A DNA stretch of 64,000 nt from Isosphaeraceae bacterium (GCA_026004735.1 BPJS01000001.1:4420859-4484858); one strand, 5' to 3'; counted from the first letter of the stretch, positions 8,811-20,463 are shown. Notes: generated from the sequence alone by a model not told the origin. Translations and numbers: made by a program.

Positions 8811-11800
8811 TCGACCGCACCCGCCACCACCCCGATGAGCCTGAGATCGCCGCTCTCCGCTCCCGGCTCGAGGGGCTGACCGGCCCTCAATACTGGCGCA
8901 GCCTTGAGGAATTGGCCGCCACGCCGGAATTCGAGCACTACCTCCATCGCGAATTCCCCGAACAGGCCTCCGAGTGGCTCGACCCAGTCGGCCGCCGCCG
9001 GTTTCTCCAACTGATGGGCGCTTCGATCTCTCTGGCGGGCATCTCCGGCTGCGTCTTCCAGCCCGAGGAAGCCATCGTTCCCTACGTCCGCGCTCCCGAG
9101 CACATCGTCCCCGGCCGGCCCCTGTTCTTCGCTACTGCCGCCGTCCACGACGGATTTGGCCTGGGCGTCCTCGCCGAAAGCCATATGGGCCGCCCCACCA
9201 AGCTCGAGGGCAACCCTGATCACCCCGCCAGCCTCGGCGCCACCGACGCCATCACCCAGGCCTCGGTCCTCACCCTCTACGACCCCGACCGCTCCCAGGT
9301 CGTCACCCAAAACGGTCGGGTCTCCACGTTCGACAATTTCCTCAACCGTCTGATCGGTCTCCGGACCGAATTGCTCGCCTCCAAGGGCGCCCGACTGCGG
9401 CTGCTTTCCGGCAGCTTCACGTCGCCAACCCTGGCCCGGCTGATGTCTGCATTGTTCGCGCCCGAACTCTTCCCCGACGCCCGTTGGCACTTCCACGATC
9501 CGGTCGGCCACGAATCAAGCCGACTGGGCAGCCAACGCGCCTTTGGACGCGAACTGGCAACGCTCCAGCACCTCGACAAGGCCGACGTCGTAGTGGCCCT
9601 CGATGCCGACCTGTTTGGCTGGGGCCCGCAAAAACTGGTCCACGCCCGCGCCTGGGCTGACCGTCGCGAAGCTGCCGCCAGCGACCCGACCGCCGCCAAC
9701 CGGCTCTATGTTCTCGAACCGTGCCCGACCGTGACCGGCGCTGCCGCCGACCATCGGCTGCCCCTGCCGGCCTCCCAGATCGCCGCCTTCACGCTCGCGC
9801 TGGCCCATGCCCTGGGCATCCAGGGGCTGCCACCCGCTCCCAGCGGCTCGTTCGAGGCCCTGTCGGCGATCGCCGACGATCTCAAGGCCCACCGGGGCCG
9901 ATCGCTGGTCGTCGCCGGCGAAGCCCAGCCGCCGGAGGTTCACGCGCTGGTCCACGCCATCAACCAGTCACTCGGCAACGTCGGCCAGACGGTCACCTAC
10001 CACGAGCCGATCCTGGTCCGCCCAGCCGCCGATCGCGCTGGCACCCTCGGCGAGCTTGTGAATGATATGAACGCCGGGGCCGTCGATGTCCTGGTCATCC
10101 TCGGCGCCAACCCGGTCTACGATGCCCCGGCGGACCTCAGGTTCCGCGACGCCTACCAGAACGTCCCGCACCGGATCCATCTCGGGCTTTACCTCGACGA
10201 AACCGCCGCCGTGTCGACCTGGCATATCCCCGAAGCGCACCCCCTGGAAGCCTGGGGCGACGTGCGATCCTTCGACGGCACCCCCACGATCATCCAGCCG
10301 CTGATCGCCCCGCTCTACAACGGCCGGACCGCGATCGAGCTGATCTCTGCCCTGGTCGAGGGCAATCCGCGAACCCCCCGCGATTTGGTCCAGGAGACTT
10401 GGCGCTCCGGTCGCGAGTCGACCTTCGACGCCTTCTGGACCGATGCCCTGGTCCGCGGTGTGGCCGGCGAGCCAGCCCCGGCCGTCGCCGCCGAGCTCAG
10501 ACCTCTGAACGACCTCTCCATCCCTGCCCAGTCAGACGGCCTGGAACTCAGCTTACGGCCTGACCCCTCGGTCTGGGACGGCCATCTGGCCAACAACGGC
10601 TGGCTCCAGGAACTCCCCCGGCCCATCACCAAACTGGTTTGGGACAATGCGCTGCAACTGAGCGTCGCCACGGCCGCCCGGCTCGGCCTCAAAACCGGCG
10701 ACCTGGTCGAACTGACCGCCAACGGCCAAACCCTGCCGCGCGTCGCCATCCTGCCCGTCCCCGGCCACGCCGACGACGCCTTGACCCTGACGCTCGGCTA
10801 CGGGCGAACGGAGGCCGGCCGGGTCGGCACCGGTGTCGGTTTCAACGCCTACCTGGTTCGTACCACGGACGCCCCCTGGGTTGTTTCTGGCGTCACGCTT
10901 CGCCCCCTCGGCGAACGCTACGAGCTCGCAACCACCCAGATGCACTTCAACATCCCCAATCCGAACGTCGAGGCTGAACGCCGCGGCTTGATCCGGGTCG
11001 CCACTCTCGACCAGTTCGCCCGCGATCCCCATTTCGCCTCGGGCGACCACGGATCGCCCGGTCACGGAGACGACCAACACGACGCGGCGGACCACAACGG
11101 CGCGGACCATCCCGACGAATCGGCCTTCCGCCGCACGCGCACCAAGGGCAAGCTCGGCGGCCACCATCCCGACGACCGCCTGATCCTCTTCGAATATCCC
11201 GAGCCAATGGCCCGCCGCAACAACGGCGAGGGCAACGCCTGGGGGATGTCGATCAACCTCAACACCTGCATCGGGTGCAACGCCTGTATCGTCGCCTGCC
11301 AAGCCGAGAACAATATCCCGATCGTGGGCAAACGCGAGGTTCTCCGCGGTCGGGAAATGCACTGGCTGCGTATCGACCGTTATTACGCGTCCCGTCCCGG
11401 AACCAGCCCGACGGCCAATCCCAAGATCCACTTCCAACCGGTCCTCTGCATGCACTGCGAGACGGCGCCCTGCGAGGTCGTCTGCCCCGTGGCCGCCACC
11501 ACCCACAGCGCCGAGGGCCTCAACGAAATGACCTACAACCGCTGCGTCGGCACCCGCTACTGTTCGAACAACTGCCCCTACAAGGTCCGCCGCTTCAATT
11601 TCTTCACCTACGCCGACCACGAAACCACCTCCCTGAAGCTCCAGCGCAACCCCGACGTCAGCGTCCGCGTCCGCGGCGTCATGGAGAAGTGCACCTACTG
11701 CGTGCAGCGCATCTCCGCCGCACGCATCGCCTCCGAGATCGCCGGCGAGCCGCGCGTTCCCGGTAACGCCGTCGTCACCGCCTGCCAGCAGGTCTGCCCG

Positions 11801-11962
11801 ACCCGGGCCATCGTCTTCGGCAACCTCAACGACCCCTCGGCCGACGTGGTCCGGCTCAAGGCCGACCCCCGCGACTACGGCCTGCTGACCGAACTCAACA
11901 CCCGCCCCCGAACCACCTACTTGGCCAAGCTGACCAACCCCAACCCCGCGATCGAGGCCTGA
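8807..11962 (+). CDS. actB: Alternative complex III molybdopterin-like/iron-sulfur subunit ActB
   Basis: A 1051-residue fusion. ATG 8807 overlaps the actA stop (ATGA); another ATG lies 9 bp upstream. A twin-arginine-like motif RRRFLQ (about residues 63-68) precedes a short hydrophobic stretch ending GISGC. The region to about residue 740 is a molybdopterin-oxidoreductase fold that in this family carries no molybdenum. After a His/Asp-rich linker (about residues 743-790) comes a ferredoxin domain with four clusters' worth of Cys: CIGCNAC (from about 821), CMHCETAPC, CVGTRYCSNNC and CTYC with a later CQQVC. Known complexes hold three [4Fe-4S] and one [3Fe-4S]. It is translocated to the periplasm and conducts electrons towards ActA/ActE. 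Confidence 0.93.
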   Translation: MIDRTRHHPDEPEIAALRSRLEGLTGPQYWRSLEELAATPEFEHYLHREFPEQASEWLDPVGRRRFLQLMGASISLAGISGCVFQPEEAIVPYVRAPEHIVPGRPLFFATAAVHDGFGLGVLAESHMGRPTKLEGNPDHPASLGATDAITQASVLTLYDPDRSQVVTQNGRVSTFDNFLNRLIGLRTELLASKGARLRLLSGSFTSPTLARLMSALFAPELFPDARWHFHDPVGHESSRLGSQRAFGRELATLQHLDKADVVVALDADLFGWGPQKLVHARAWADRREAAASDPTAANRLYVLEPCPTVTGAAADHRLPLPASQIAAFTLALAHALGIQGLPPAPSGSFEALSAIADDLKAHRGRSLVVAGEAQPPEVHALVHAINQSLGNVGQTVTYHEPILVRPAADRAGTLGELVNDMNAGAVDVLVILGANPVYDAPADLRFRDAYQNVPHRIHLGLYLDETAAVSTWHIPEAHPLEAWGDVRSFDGTPTIIQPLIAPLYNGRTAIELISALVEGNPRTPRDLVQETWRSGRESTFDAFWTDALVRGVAGEPAPAVAAELRPLNDLSIPAQSDGLELSLRPDPSVWDGHLANNGWLQELPRPITKLVWDNALQLSVATAARLGLKTGDLVELTANGQTLPRVAILPVPGHADDALTLTLGYGRTEAGRVGTGVGFNAYLVRTTDAPWVVSGVTLRPLGERYELATTQMHFNIPNPNVEAERRGLIRVATLDQFARDPHFASGDHGSPGHGDDQHDAADHNGADHPDESAFRRTRTKGKLGGHHPDDRLILFEYPEPMARRNNGEGNAWGMSINLNTCIGCNACIVACQAENNIPIVGKREVLRGREMHWLRIDRYYASRPGTSPTANPKIHFQPVLCMHCETAPCEVVCPVAATTHSAEGLNEMTYNRCVGTRYCSNNCPYKVRRFNFFTYADHETTSLKLQRNPDVSVRVRGVMEKCTYCVQRISAARIASEIAGEPRVPGNAVVTACQQVCPTRAIVFGNLNDPSADVVRLKADPRDYGLLTELNTRPRTTYLAKLTNPNPAIEA

Positions 11963-11966
11963 TCCG

Positions 11967-13388
11967 ATGGCGCAGGCGACCCTCCGCCACGACGAAACCG
12001 GCGACGTCCCCGTACTCGGCCCCGGCCATACCTACGGCACCGTCACCGACAAGATCTCGTCGATCGTCCTGACCGAGCCGCCCCGGCCGGGCTGGATCTT
12101 CGGCTTCGCGGTTTCGTTTGTCCTGTTGCTGATGTTCCTGTTCGCCGTGCTCAACCTGCTGGTGCGCGGAATCGGGATCTGGGGCGTTAACGTTCCCATC
12201 GGCTGGGGCTTCGATATCGTCAACTTCGTCTGGTGGATCGGCATCGGTCACGCCGGCACCCTGATCTCGGCCATCCTCCTGCTGCTGAGGCAGGATTGGC
12301 GTACCTCAATCAACCGGTTTGCCGAGGCGATGACGCTCTTCGCCGTGAGCTGCGCCGGCCTCTATCCATTGCTCCACCTGGGCCGGCCCTGGCTCTTCTA
12401 CTGGTTGCTGCCCTACCCGAACACAATGGCCCTCTGGCCGCAATGGCGCAGCCCGCTGATCTTCGACGTGTTCGCCGTCTCGACGTATGCGACCGTCTCG
12501 CTGCTCTTCTGGTACGTCGGGCTGATCCCAGACCTGGCCACCCTCCGCGATCGAGCCAAAAGCCGGATCGGCAAGGTCATCTACGGATTCTTGGCCATGG
12601 GTTGGCGCGGCTCGGCCCGCCACTGGCACCGCTATCGCACGGCCTACCTGCTCCTGGCCGGTCTGGCCACCCCATTGGTCGTCTCAGTCCATACGATCGT
12701 CGCCCTCGACTTCACCGTCGGCATCATCCCCGGCTGGCACACCACCATCTTCCCGCCCTACTTCGTCGCCGGGGCCATCTACTCCGGCTTCGCGATGGTG
12801 CTCACGCTGTCGATCCCCCTGCGTAGCTACTACGGTCTGAAAGACTTCATCACCGATAAACACCTCGACAACATGGCCAAGGTGATGCTCGTCACCGGCC
12901 TGATCGTTACCTACGGCTATCTGATGGAAGCCTTCATGGCCTGGTACGGCGGCAATCCTTACGAGGAGTTCATGATCCTCAAGGACCGCCCAACTGGTCC
13001 CTACGCCCACACCTGGTGGCTGCTGCTGCTCTGCAACTGCACGATCGTCCAGCTCTTTTGGTTTAGGTATTTCCGCACTCACCCGATCTGGCTCTGGGTC
13101 ATCTCGATCGTCATCAACATCGGCATGTGGCTCGAACGCTACGTAATCGTGGTCACCAGTCTCCACGCCGATTTCTTGCCCTCGTCATGGGGCATGTACC
13201 ACGGCACCATCTGGGACTACATGACCTACTACGGGTCGATCGGTCTGTTCCTGACCCTGCTGTTTCTGTTCATTCGCGTGCTGCCGGTCATCTCGATCAC
13301 CGAGATGCGCGAGCTGGTCCACGAGGTTCACGAGCGGGGCCATGCCCGCGGCGGACCGGCGGTCACCCCCGGGACGGCCCACCCATGA
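11967..13388 (+). CDS. actC: Alternative complex III membrane subunit ActC (NrfD/PsrC family)
   Basis: A 473-residue, strongly hydrophobic protein with about ten membrane segments, beginning 4 bp after the actB stop. It has the NrfD/PsrC look: a hydrophilic N-terminus of about 35 residues, then paired helices including FAVSFVLLLMFLFAVL and NFVWWIGIGHAGTLISAILL. A conserved GWHTTIFPPYFVAGAIYSG segment sits in the middle of the protein. This subunit carries a quinol site and is one of the two large membrane subunits of alternative complex III. The stop overlaps the ATG of actD (ATGA), so translation is probably coupled. Confidence 0.93.
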   Translation: MAQATLRHDETGDVPVLGPGHTYGTVTDKISSIVLTEPPRPGWIFGFAVSFVLLLMFLFAVLNLLVRGIGIWGVNVPIGWGFDIVNFVWWIGIGHAGTLISAILLLLRQDWRTSINRFAEAMTLFAVSCAGLYPLLHLGRPWLFYWLLPYPNTMALWPQWRSPLIFDVFAVSTYATVSLLFWYVGLIPDLATLRDRAKSRIGKVIYGFLAMGWRGSARHWHRYRTAYLLLAGLATPLVVSVHTIVALDFTVGIIPGWHTTIFPPYFVAGAIYSGFAMVLTLSIPLRSYYGLKDFITDKHLDNMAKVMLVTGLIVTYGYLMEAFMAWYGGNPYEEFMILKDRPTGPYAHTWWLLLLCNCTIVQLFWFRYFRTHPIWLWVISIVINIGMWLERYVIVVTSLHADFLPSSWGMYHGTIWDYMTYYGSIGLFLTLLFLFIRVLPVISITEMRELVHEVHERGHARGGPAVTPGTAHP

Positions 13389-13972
13389 GCAGCGAGTCAA
13401 TCTATCAGACCCACACCCGCGATGCCCTGCCGCCCTCGGCGGTGCCGCGCATCTACGGCCTGATGGCCGAGTTTCTCCAGCCGGATCAGGTCGTCCAGGC
13501 GGCCAAGGCCGCCTACGCCGCCGGCTACCGCCAAATGGACGCCTTTTCACCCATGCCTGTCGAGGGCCTGGCCGAGGCGATCGGCTTTCGCCGCAACCGG
13601 CTCCCCCTGGTCGTCCTGATCGGCGGCTTGACCGGAGCCGTGACCGCCCTCTTCCTGCAGTGGTTTAGCGCCGTGGTCCACTACCCGATCATCGTCGGCG
13701 GCCGCCCGTTCGCGAGCTGGCCCGCCTTCATTCCGGTCACCTTCGAACTGACCGTTCTGTTCGCGGCATTTGGGGCTGTCTTCGGCCTGCTGGCGCTCAA
13801 TGGGCTACCGCGTCCCCATCACCCGGTTTTCAATTCGCCCAACTTCGCTCTCGCCTCCCGAAGCCGCTTTTTCCTCTGCATCCAGGCCAACGACCGCCAC
13901 TTCGACCTCGACAAAACCGAACAATTCCTCCGCGCGCTCAACCCCCGCGAAATCACTGTCGTCGAGGCCTGA
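13385..13972 (+). CDS. actD: Alternative complex III membrane subunit ActD (DUF3341)
   Basis: A 195-residue protein starting at the ATG that overlaps the actC stop. A longer in-frame extension to 13127 is antisense-like filler and is rejected. A soluble N-terminal part (VPRIYGLMAEF, then AAKAAYAAGYRQMDAFSPMPVEGL) precedes two membrane helices (about residues 77-102 and 119-141). A soluble tail follows, containing RFFLCIQANDRHFD. This is the ActD architecture. In solved alternative complex III structures ActD packs at the membrane beside ActC/ActF. It has no redox cofactor of its own. Confidence 0.9.
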   Translation: MSSESIYQTHTRDALPPSAVPRIYGLMAEFLQPDQVVQAAKAAYAAGYRQMDAFSPMPVEGLAEAIGFRRNRLPLVVLIGGLTGAVTALFLQWFSAVVHYPIIVGGRPFASWPAFIPVTFELTVLFAAFGAVFGLLALNGLPRPHHPVFNSPNFALASRSRFFLCIQANDRHFDLDKTEQFLRALNPREITVVEA

Positions 13973-14036
13973 GCCGACCGGCCCCAGGCCTCCCCCTCCC
14001 AGAAACGCTCCTTCGGTCCCTCACGGCTCTGCGAGC

Positions 14037-14718
14037 ATGATCGCCTCCCCCCTCCGATCCCGTCCCGGTCAAGGCCGCTCGGCCTGGTTTGCGCTCCTGC
14101 TGCTGGCTATCTCAGCCGGTTGCCGCAACGCCGCGACCGAGATGTACGACCAGCCTCGCTTCGAAGCCTACGAGGCCACCTCGTTCTTCCCGGACGGCCT
14201 CTCGTCTCGCCCCCTGGTCGAGGGGACGATCCCCCGTCCTGAGCCGGTTCTGGGTGGGCTGGTCACCGACCTGCGGACCTATCAAACGGGCCGGGATGCC
14301 TCGGGGGCATTTATCGACGAGCTACCCTTTCCCGTCGATCGTGCCGTGCTCGACCGCGGCCACGACCGTTACCGAATCTTCTGCGCTCCCTGCCACGGGG
14401 TCGATGGGTCCGGCCAAGGCCCGATCGTACTCCGGGGCTTTACCCCCGCCGCCCCGACTCTACGATCCAGCCGTCGTCAATCAGCCTCTCGGTTACTACT
14501 TCGACGTCATCACCAACGGCCACGGCGCCATGTATGGCTACGCCGCGCGGATCCCCGTTCGCGACCGCTGGACGATCGCCGCGTTCCTCCGCGGGTTGCA
14601 GACAAGCCGCGCGGCCGATCCCGAGCTGCTTGACGACACCGACCGGGCCGAATTGAGCCGCGCTGCCGCCGCTCAGCCAGACCCCGCCCCCGCCTCGAAC
14701 TCCGCGGAGGCCCACTGA
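14037..14718 (+). pseudogene. actE: Alternative complex III monohaem lipoprotein cytochrome ActE, frameshifted
   Basis: The N-terminal part reads from ATG 14037: a lipoprotein signal with lipobox ISAGC, then MYDQPRFEAYE, then the haem motif CAPCH, ending in VLRGFTP. The rest of the gene (RLYDPAVVNQPLGYYFDVITNG to the stop at 14718) is in the +1 frame. Removing one C from the five-C run at 14443-14447 joins them as GFTPPPRLYDP, which fits the family and gives about 226 residues. ActE carries electrons from ActA to cytochrome c or directly to an oxidase. The conserved downstream half and the intact neighbours argue for a sequencing error or slippage rather than decay. Annotated here as one broken gene. 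Confidence 0.82.
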
Positions 14719-14721
14719 CCC

Positions 14722-16005
14722 ATGTCCCAGCCCACGCCCCCACCAGCTCCTGGCTCCTCAGACCGGATCGCACCGTTGGCCACCGCTCGCAGCTTGGCCA
14801 TGGCCATCGGTCCGCCCGCCTTGGCCCTCTGCATCATTCTGATGCTCATCCCGCCCACGCGCACCGTAATCTACCCGGCCTACCTGGTCGGCTATGTCTT
14901 CTGGTTCGGAATTGCGCTGGGTGGAGCGTCCCTGACGATGCTCCACCACCTGACCGGTGGCACCTGGGGCCTGTTGATCCGCCGGCCCCTCGAGGCCGCC
15001 GCCCTGACGATCATCCCCCTGGCCATCCTCTTCGTCCCCCTGCTCTTTGGCCTCGACGTCCTCTACCCCTGGGCACGCGCCGGCGGAGCCGACGAACCGC
15101 TCATCGCCCACAAGGCCGGTTATCTGAACCCGACCGCCTTCGCGCTCCGCGCCGCCTTCTATTTCGGGCTCTGGATCCTCCTGGCCTGGCTGATCAACCG
15201 CGGTACCGATCGCCAGGATCAGACCAGCGACCGCGCTCCTAGCCGCAGCTTGGCCCGGATCTCCGCCCCAGGCCTCGGCCTGGTCTTCCTGACGGCCACC
15301 TTCGCCGCCATCGACTGGATGATGTCCCTCGAACCCGACTGGTACTCCTCGATCTATGGCGCCATGCTGATCACCGGCTGGGGACTGGCCACCTTCGCCG
15401 CCATGACCTTGGTTGCCGCCGCACTCCGCTCCCAGCCCGAACTCCGCCCCGTGGCCCGGCCCCGAGTCTTCCAGGATCTGGCCAGCCTCATGCTCGCCTT
15501 CGTCATGCTCTGGGCCTACACCTCGTTCATGCAGTATCTGATCATCTGGAGCGGCAACCTGAGCGAGGAAATCCCTTGGTATCTGCGACGCAGCCGCGGC
15601 GGCTGGCAACTCTTCGTCGCCATTTTGATCCTCTTCCACTTCCTCGCCCCGTTCCTGCTCCTGCTGATGCGCGACCTGAAGCGCCGCGCTGACTGGCTGC
15701 TCGGCTTCTCGGCGGCCATCCTCGGCCTGCACCTGATTGACACCATCTGGCTGATTCTCCCCGCTCAGGTTCGCGACCCGCTCAGTCCTCAGGTCGGCCT
15801 CCCCATCCTCCAACTCCTGCTCGTCCTGGTGGCCACGGCCGGGATTGGCGGGCTGTGTGTCAGCTTCTTCCTGGATCGTCTGGCTCGCCGCCCACTCATG
15901 CCCCTCCACGACCCCGCCGTCGACGGCCTGGCCCACCTCCGCGACGACGAGACCGACGACCAGACTGAAGCCTACCCCGCTCCGGCCCCCACGCCCCGAG
16001 CCTGA
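14722..16005 (+). CDS. actF: Alternative complex III membrane subunit ActF
   Basis: A 427-residue polytopic protein with about ten membrane helices, starting 3 bp after the actE stop. It resembles ActC (NrfD/PsrC fold) but has the ActF signatures FWFGIALGGASLTMLHHLTGG, a long periplasmic loop and RSRGGWQLFVAILILFHFLAPF. It forms the second large membrane subunit of the complex. The C-terminal tail is acidic (DDETDDQTE). It is in the same operon as actA-E, and a small membrane protein follows 13 bp downstream. Confidence 0.92.
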   Translation: MSQPTPPPAPGSSDRIAPLATARSLAMAIGPPALALCIILMLIPPTRTVIYPAYLVGYVFWFGIALGGASLTMLHHLTGGTWGLLIRRPLEAAALTIIPLAILFVPLLFGLDVLYPWARAGGADEPLIAHKAGYLNPTAFALRAAFYFGLWILLAWLINRGTDRQDQTSDRAPSRSLARISAPGLGLVFLTATFAAIDWMMSLEPDWYSSIYGAMLITGWGLATFAAMTLVAAALRSQPELRPVARPRVFQDLASLMLAFVMLWAYTSFMQYLIIWSGNLSEEIPWYLRRSRGGWQLFVAILILFHFLAPFLLLLMRDLKRRADWLLGFSAAILGLHLIDTIWLILPAQVRDPLSPQVGLPILQLLLVLVATAGIGGLCVSFFLDRLARRPLMPLHDPAVDGLAHLRDDETDDQTEAYPAPAPTPRA

Positions 16006-16018
16006 GAGACCGACGACC

Positions 16019-16622
16019 ATGCCCCCCCCGCGACCTGATCCCCCAAAGCGGTCTCAACCCCCAGTTCCGCCCCGGCTATCACGCCATCGACGACGTTCCG
16101 ATCGGCTCGATCGTCGGGTTCTCGGTCGCACTGGTCGCCTTCGCCGCCCTCTCGGCTGCCGCCCTGGCGCTGGTGATGCGGCTGGCCCAGGTCGGCGAAG
16201 ACCTCGAACAAGCCCGCCGACCTCCGCTCTTCTCCGACAACTCGGGTCTCTACGCCGAGGCCGGCCCCGACGTCTTCAAAGAAAACCCGGTCCGCGACAA
16301 TGCCCGCGAGCTAGCCGAGCAGGCCGAACGCCTCAACCGCTACGGCTATGCCGACCCCGCAACCGGCCGCCAGCCTCAAATCCCGCTCGATCGGGCCTTG
16401 GACATCGTCGCCCGCCGCGGACTGCCCAAGGCACGCCCGGCCGACACCGAGCCGACCCCCGCCGACGCCGTCCGCCGCGCACGCGAGAACCCGCCCTCTC
16501 CTCCCCCACCCGCCCCGTCCGCACCACCACAACCGCCTTCCCCCGCCCCCGATCCCGAAAACGCTGACCCCGCTTCCGCCAACCGCCCCGAGGCCGCCGA
16601 CCTCGCCCCATCGGTCCCTTGA
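16019..16622 (+). pseudogene. Small single-pass membrane protein after actF, frameshifted at a C8 run
   Basis: The only nearby ATG (16019) is followed by eight Cs and leads into a frame with no sensible protein. The frame with coding character runs LIPQSGLNPQFRPGYHAIDD, a membrane helix (about 16090-16170, IGSIVGFSVALVAFAALSA), then LAQVGEDLEQARRPPLF and a Pro/Ala-rich tail to 16622. Reading seven Cs instead of eight joins ATG to it (MPPRDLIPQSG...), giving about 200 residues. Its place between actF and sco1 suggests an accessory or single-helix subunit of the respiratory complex, as small ActG/ActH-type subunits are known elsewhere. Homology to those cannot be shown here. Function unknown. 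Confidence 0.6.
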
Positions 16623-16670
16623 ATCTTAACGCCCCAGGAGTTCTCCACGACCGACTAACTCCGCACGAGC

Positions 16671-16698
16671 TTCCGACTCCTGCCCGTTTGCCTACAAT
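16671..16698 (+). promoter_or_regulatory. Putative promoter for sco1/cox genes
   Basis: TTCCGA (16671-16676) and TACAAT (16693-16698) are separated by 16 bp, in the 113-bp gap before the SCO1 gene. The -10 is good and the -35 is weak. It would allow the oxidase genes to be transcribed separately from act. Confidence 0.4.
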
Positions 16699-16735
16699 AC
16701 CGCCGTCCTCAAAGGTCAACCTCTAGGTTCATGCG

Positions 16736-17602
16736 ATGCGTCACCGCCCCGCACTTCCTCTGATCTGGCTGAGCCTCGCCTTGGCGTCGGTCCGGCCGAT
16801 TGGCGCCCAGCAGGAAGCCCTGCGCGGGAACTACGACCTGACCCGCCCATCCGTTCCCCAGCCCGGCGAGGTCTTCACCGACGTTGGCTTCGACCAGAAA
16901 CTCGGCCAGCGCGTTCCCCTCGATGCCCCGGTCCAGGACGAGTCGGGCCGGACCGTCCCACTTGGCACCTTCTTCGGCAAACGGCCCGTCATCTTCGCCC
17001 TGATCTACTACCGCTGCCCCATGCTCTGCGGCCAGACGCTCAACAGCCTAACCCGATCCATGCGAGCCTTGACCGCAACGGCCGGCGATACCTACGAACT
17101 GGTCACCGTCAGCTTCGACCCCAAGGACAACCCCGAACGCGCTGCGCGTAAGAAGCAGGCTCTGCTCGAAACCTACGGCCGTGCCCGCGCCGATCGCGGA
17201 ATCCACTTCCTCACCGCAGCGCCCGAAGTCGTCGATCGGCTCAAGGAGGCCGTCGGCTTCCGCACCCGCTACAACCCGGCCACCGACGAATACGCCCACC
17301 CCGCCGGCATCCTCATCCTCGCACCCGACGGCACGATCACCCGCTACTTTTTCGGCATCGACTATCCGCCCAAGGAGCTTCAGGCCGCCCTCGATCAGGC
17401 CAGCGCTGGGCGTGTCGGCTCGCCCGTGGCGCGGTTACTGATGCTCTGCTACGACTACGACCCCCAGAGCGGCCGCTACACGCTGGCCGTCGTGCGGTTG
17501 CTTCAGCTCCTCGGCTCGGCGACCGCCCTGCTGTTGTTCGGCTACGTCGGCTTCCAGTTGATCCGCGATCGCCGCCGCCAAGCCGCTCCTCCAGCCACCT
17601 GA
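16736..17602 (+). CDS. SCO1/SenC-type copper chaperone for cytochrome oxidase
   Basis: A 288-residue thioredoxin-fold protein. It has a Sec signal peptide (about residues 1-24, ending IGAQ), copper-binding CPMLC (Cys94 and Cys98) and a downstream His in EYAHPAG (about 188), the three SCO copper ligands. A C-terminal membrane helix (about 253-277) anchors it. SCO proteins deliver copper to the CuA centre of oxidase subunit II, matching coxB immediately downstream (70 bp). An ATG also occurs 5 bp upstream in another frame. All metal ligands are present, so it should be functional. Confidence 0.92.
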   Translation: MRHRPALPLIWLSLALASVRPIGAQQEALRGNYDLTRPSVPQPGEVFTDVGFDQKLGQRVPLDAPVQDESGRTVPLGTFFGKRPVIFALIYYRCPMLCGQTLNSLTRSMRALTATAGDTYELVTVSFDPKDNPERAARKKQALLETYGRARADRGIHFLTAAPEVVDRLKEAVGFRTRYNPATDEYAHPAGILILAPDGTITRYFFGIDYPPKELQAALDQASAGRVGSPVARLLMLCYDYDPQSGRYTLAVVRLLQLLGSATALLLFGYVGFQLIRDRRRQAAPPAT

Positions 17603-17671
17603 TCACGACCTCTGCCCCGATCCATCGGTACCATAACTCTACCGCCCCGTCCCTGGGCATCCGAAGCGATC

Positions 17672-18732
17672 ATGTGGAACTTCCCCATTCTCCCCGAAAG
17701 TGCCTCCTCGGTCGCCCCGGACTACGACTTCGCCTTCTGGTACGAAGTCGCTGTCGGCGTCTTCTTCACCCTGTTCGTCCTGGTGCTCGTCCTCGGTCTG
17801 GCCAACCGCTACCGGCGCGGCCGCCAGGTCGACCGCTCCCACCCGCCGACGCACAGCCTCAAACTCGAAGCCCTCTGGATCGGCGTTCCCCTGGTCATCG
17901 CCATGTCGATGTTCGGCATCTCGGCGGTCCTTTACATCAAACAGTTCTCTCCCCCGGGCGACGCCGTCGAAATCCCGGTCGTCGGCAAACAATGGATGTG
18001 GAAGCTGCAACACCCCGAGGGCAAAAAGGAGATCAACGAGCTGCATCTGCCTGTCGGCCAGGCGGTCCGGCTTAAGATGATCTCCCAGGACGTGATCCAC
18101 AGCTTTTTCATCCCCGCCTTCCGGGTTAAGCAGGATGTTCTCCCCGGTCGTTATACCGAAATGTGGTTCCGCCCAACCAAGATCGGTCGCTACCGCCTCT
18201 TTTGCACCGAGTATTGCGGGACCGACCACTCGGTCATGGGCGGCTGGGTGGAGGTGATGAGCCAGGCCGACTACGAACGCTGGCTCGCCACCGAACAGGC
18301 CGGCGAATCGCTGGTCGAAGAGGGCCGCCGCCTCTTCGTCCTCAACCACTGCGCCGGCTGTCATGGCGAGAATGCAACCGTCCAGGCCCCCCGTCTCGAA
18401 GGCGTCTACGGCCGTCCCGTACCCATCCAGGTCGGCGACCGCGTGGAATTCGTCCAAGCCGATGATCGCTACATCCGCGACTCCATCCTGCTGCCCAAGA
18501 GCCAGGTCGTCGCCGGCTACCAGCCGATCATGCCCTCCTACCAGGGCCAACTGAGCGAGGAAGACCTGCTCAAGATCATCGCCTACATCAAGGCCATCGG
18601 AAACCGCCCCGCCCCCGGCCCTGCCGCCCAACCCCAATACGACGCCGATCGCGGCATTCAGCCGGCCGTCGAAGTTCCTGGGTACGACGTCGATAAGCCC
18701 CCCGGCGCGACCCTTCTCCCGGAGCAGACGCG

Positions 18733-18736
<4 letters not shown>
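17672..18736 (+). CDS. coxB: caa3-type cytochrome c oxidase subunit II (CuA plus cytochrome c)
   Basis: A 354-residue protein with two N-terminal membrane helices (about residues 23-45 and 66-89). The cupredoxin domain carries all CuA ligands: His143 in VIHSFF, then Cys178, Cys182, His186 and Met189 in [13 protein letters not shown] fused cytochrome c domain has the haem motif CAGCH (227-231) and a likely axial Met in PIMPSYQG. The CuA-cytochrome c fusion defines a caa3 oxidase, which accepts electrons directly from alternative complex III or cytochrome c. Its stop overlaps the coxA ATG (ATGA). Confidence 0.95.
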
Positions 18737-20452
<1,716 letters not shown>

Positions 20453-20463
<11 letters not shown>

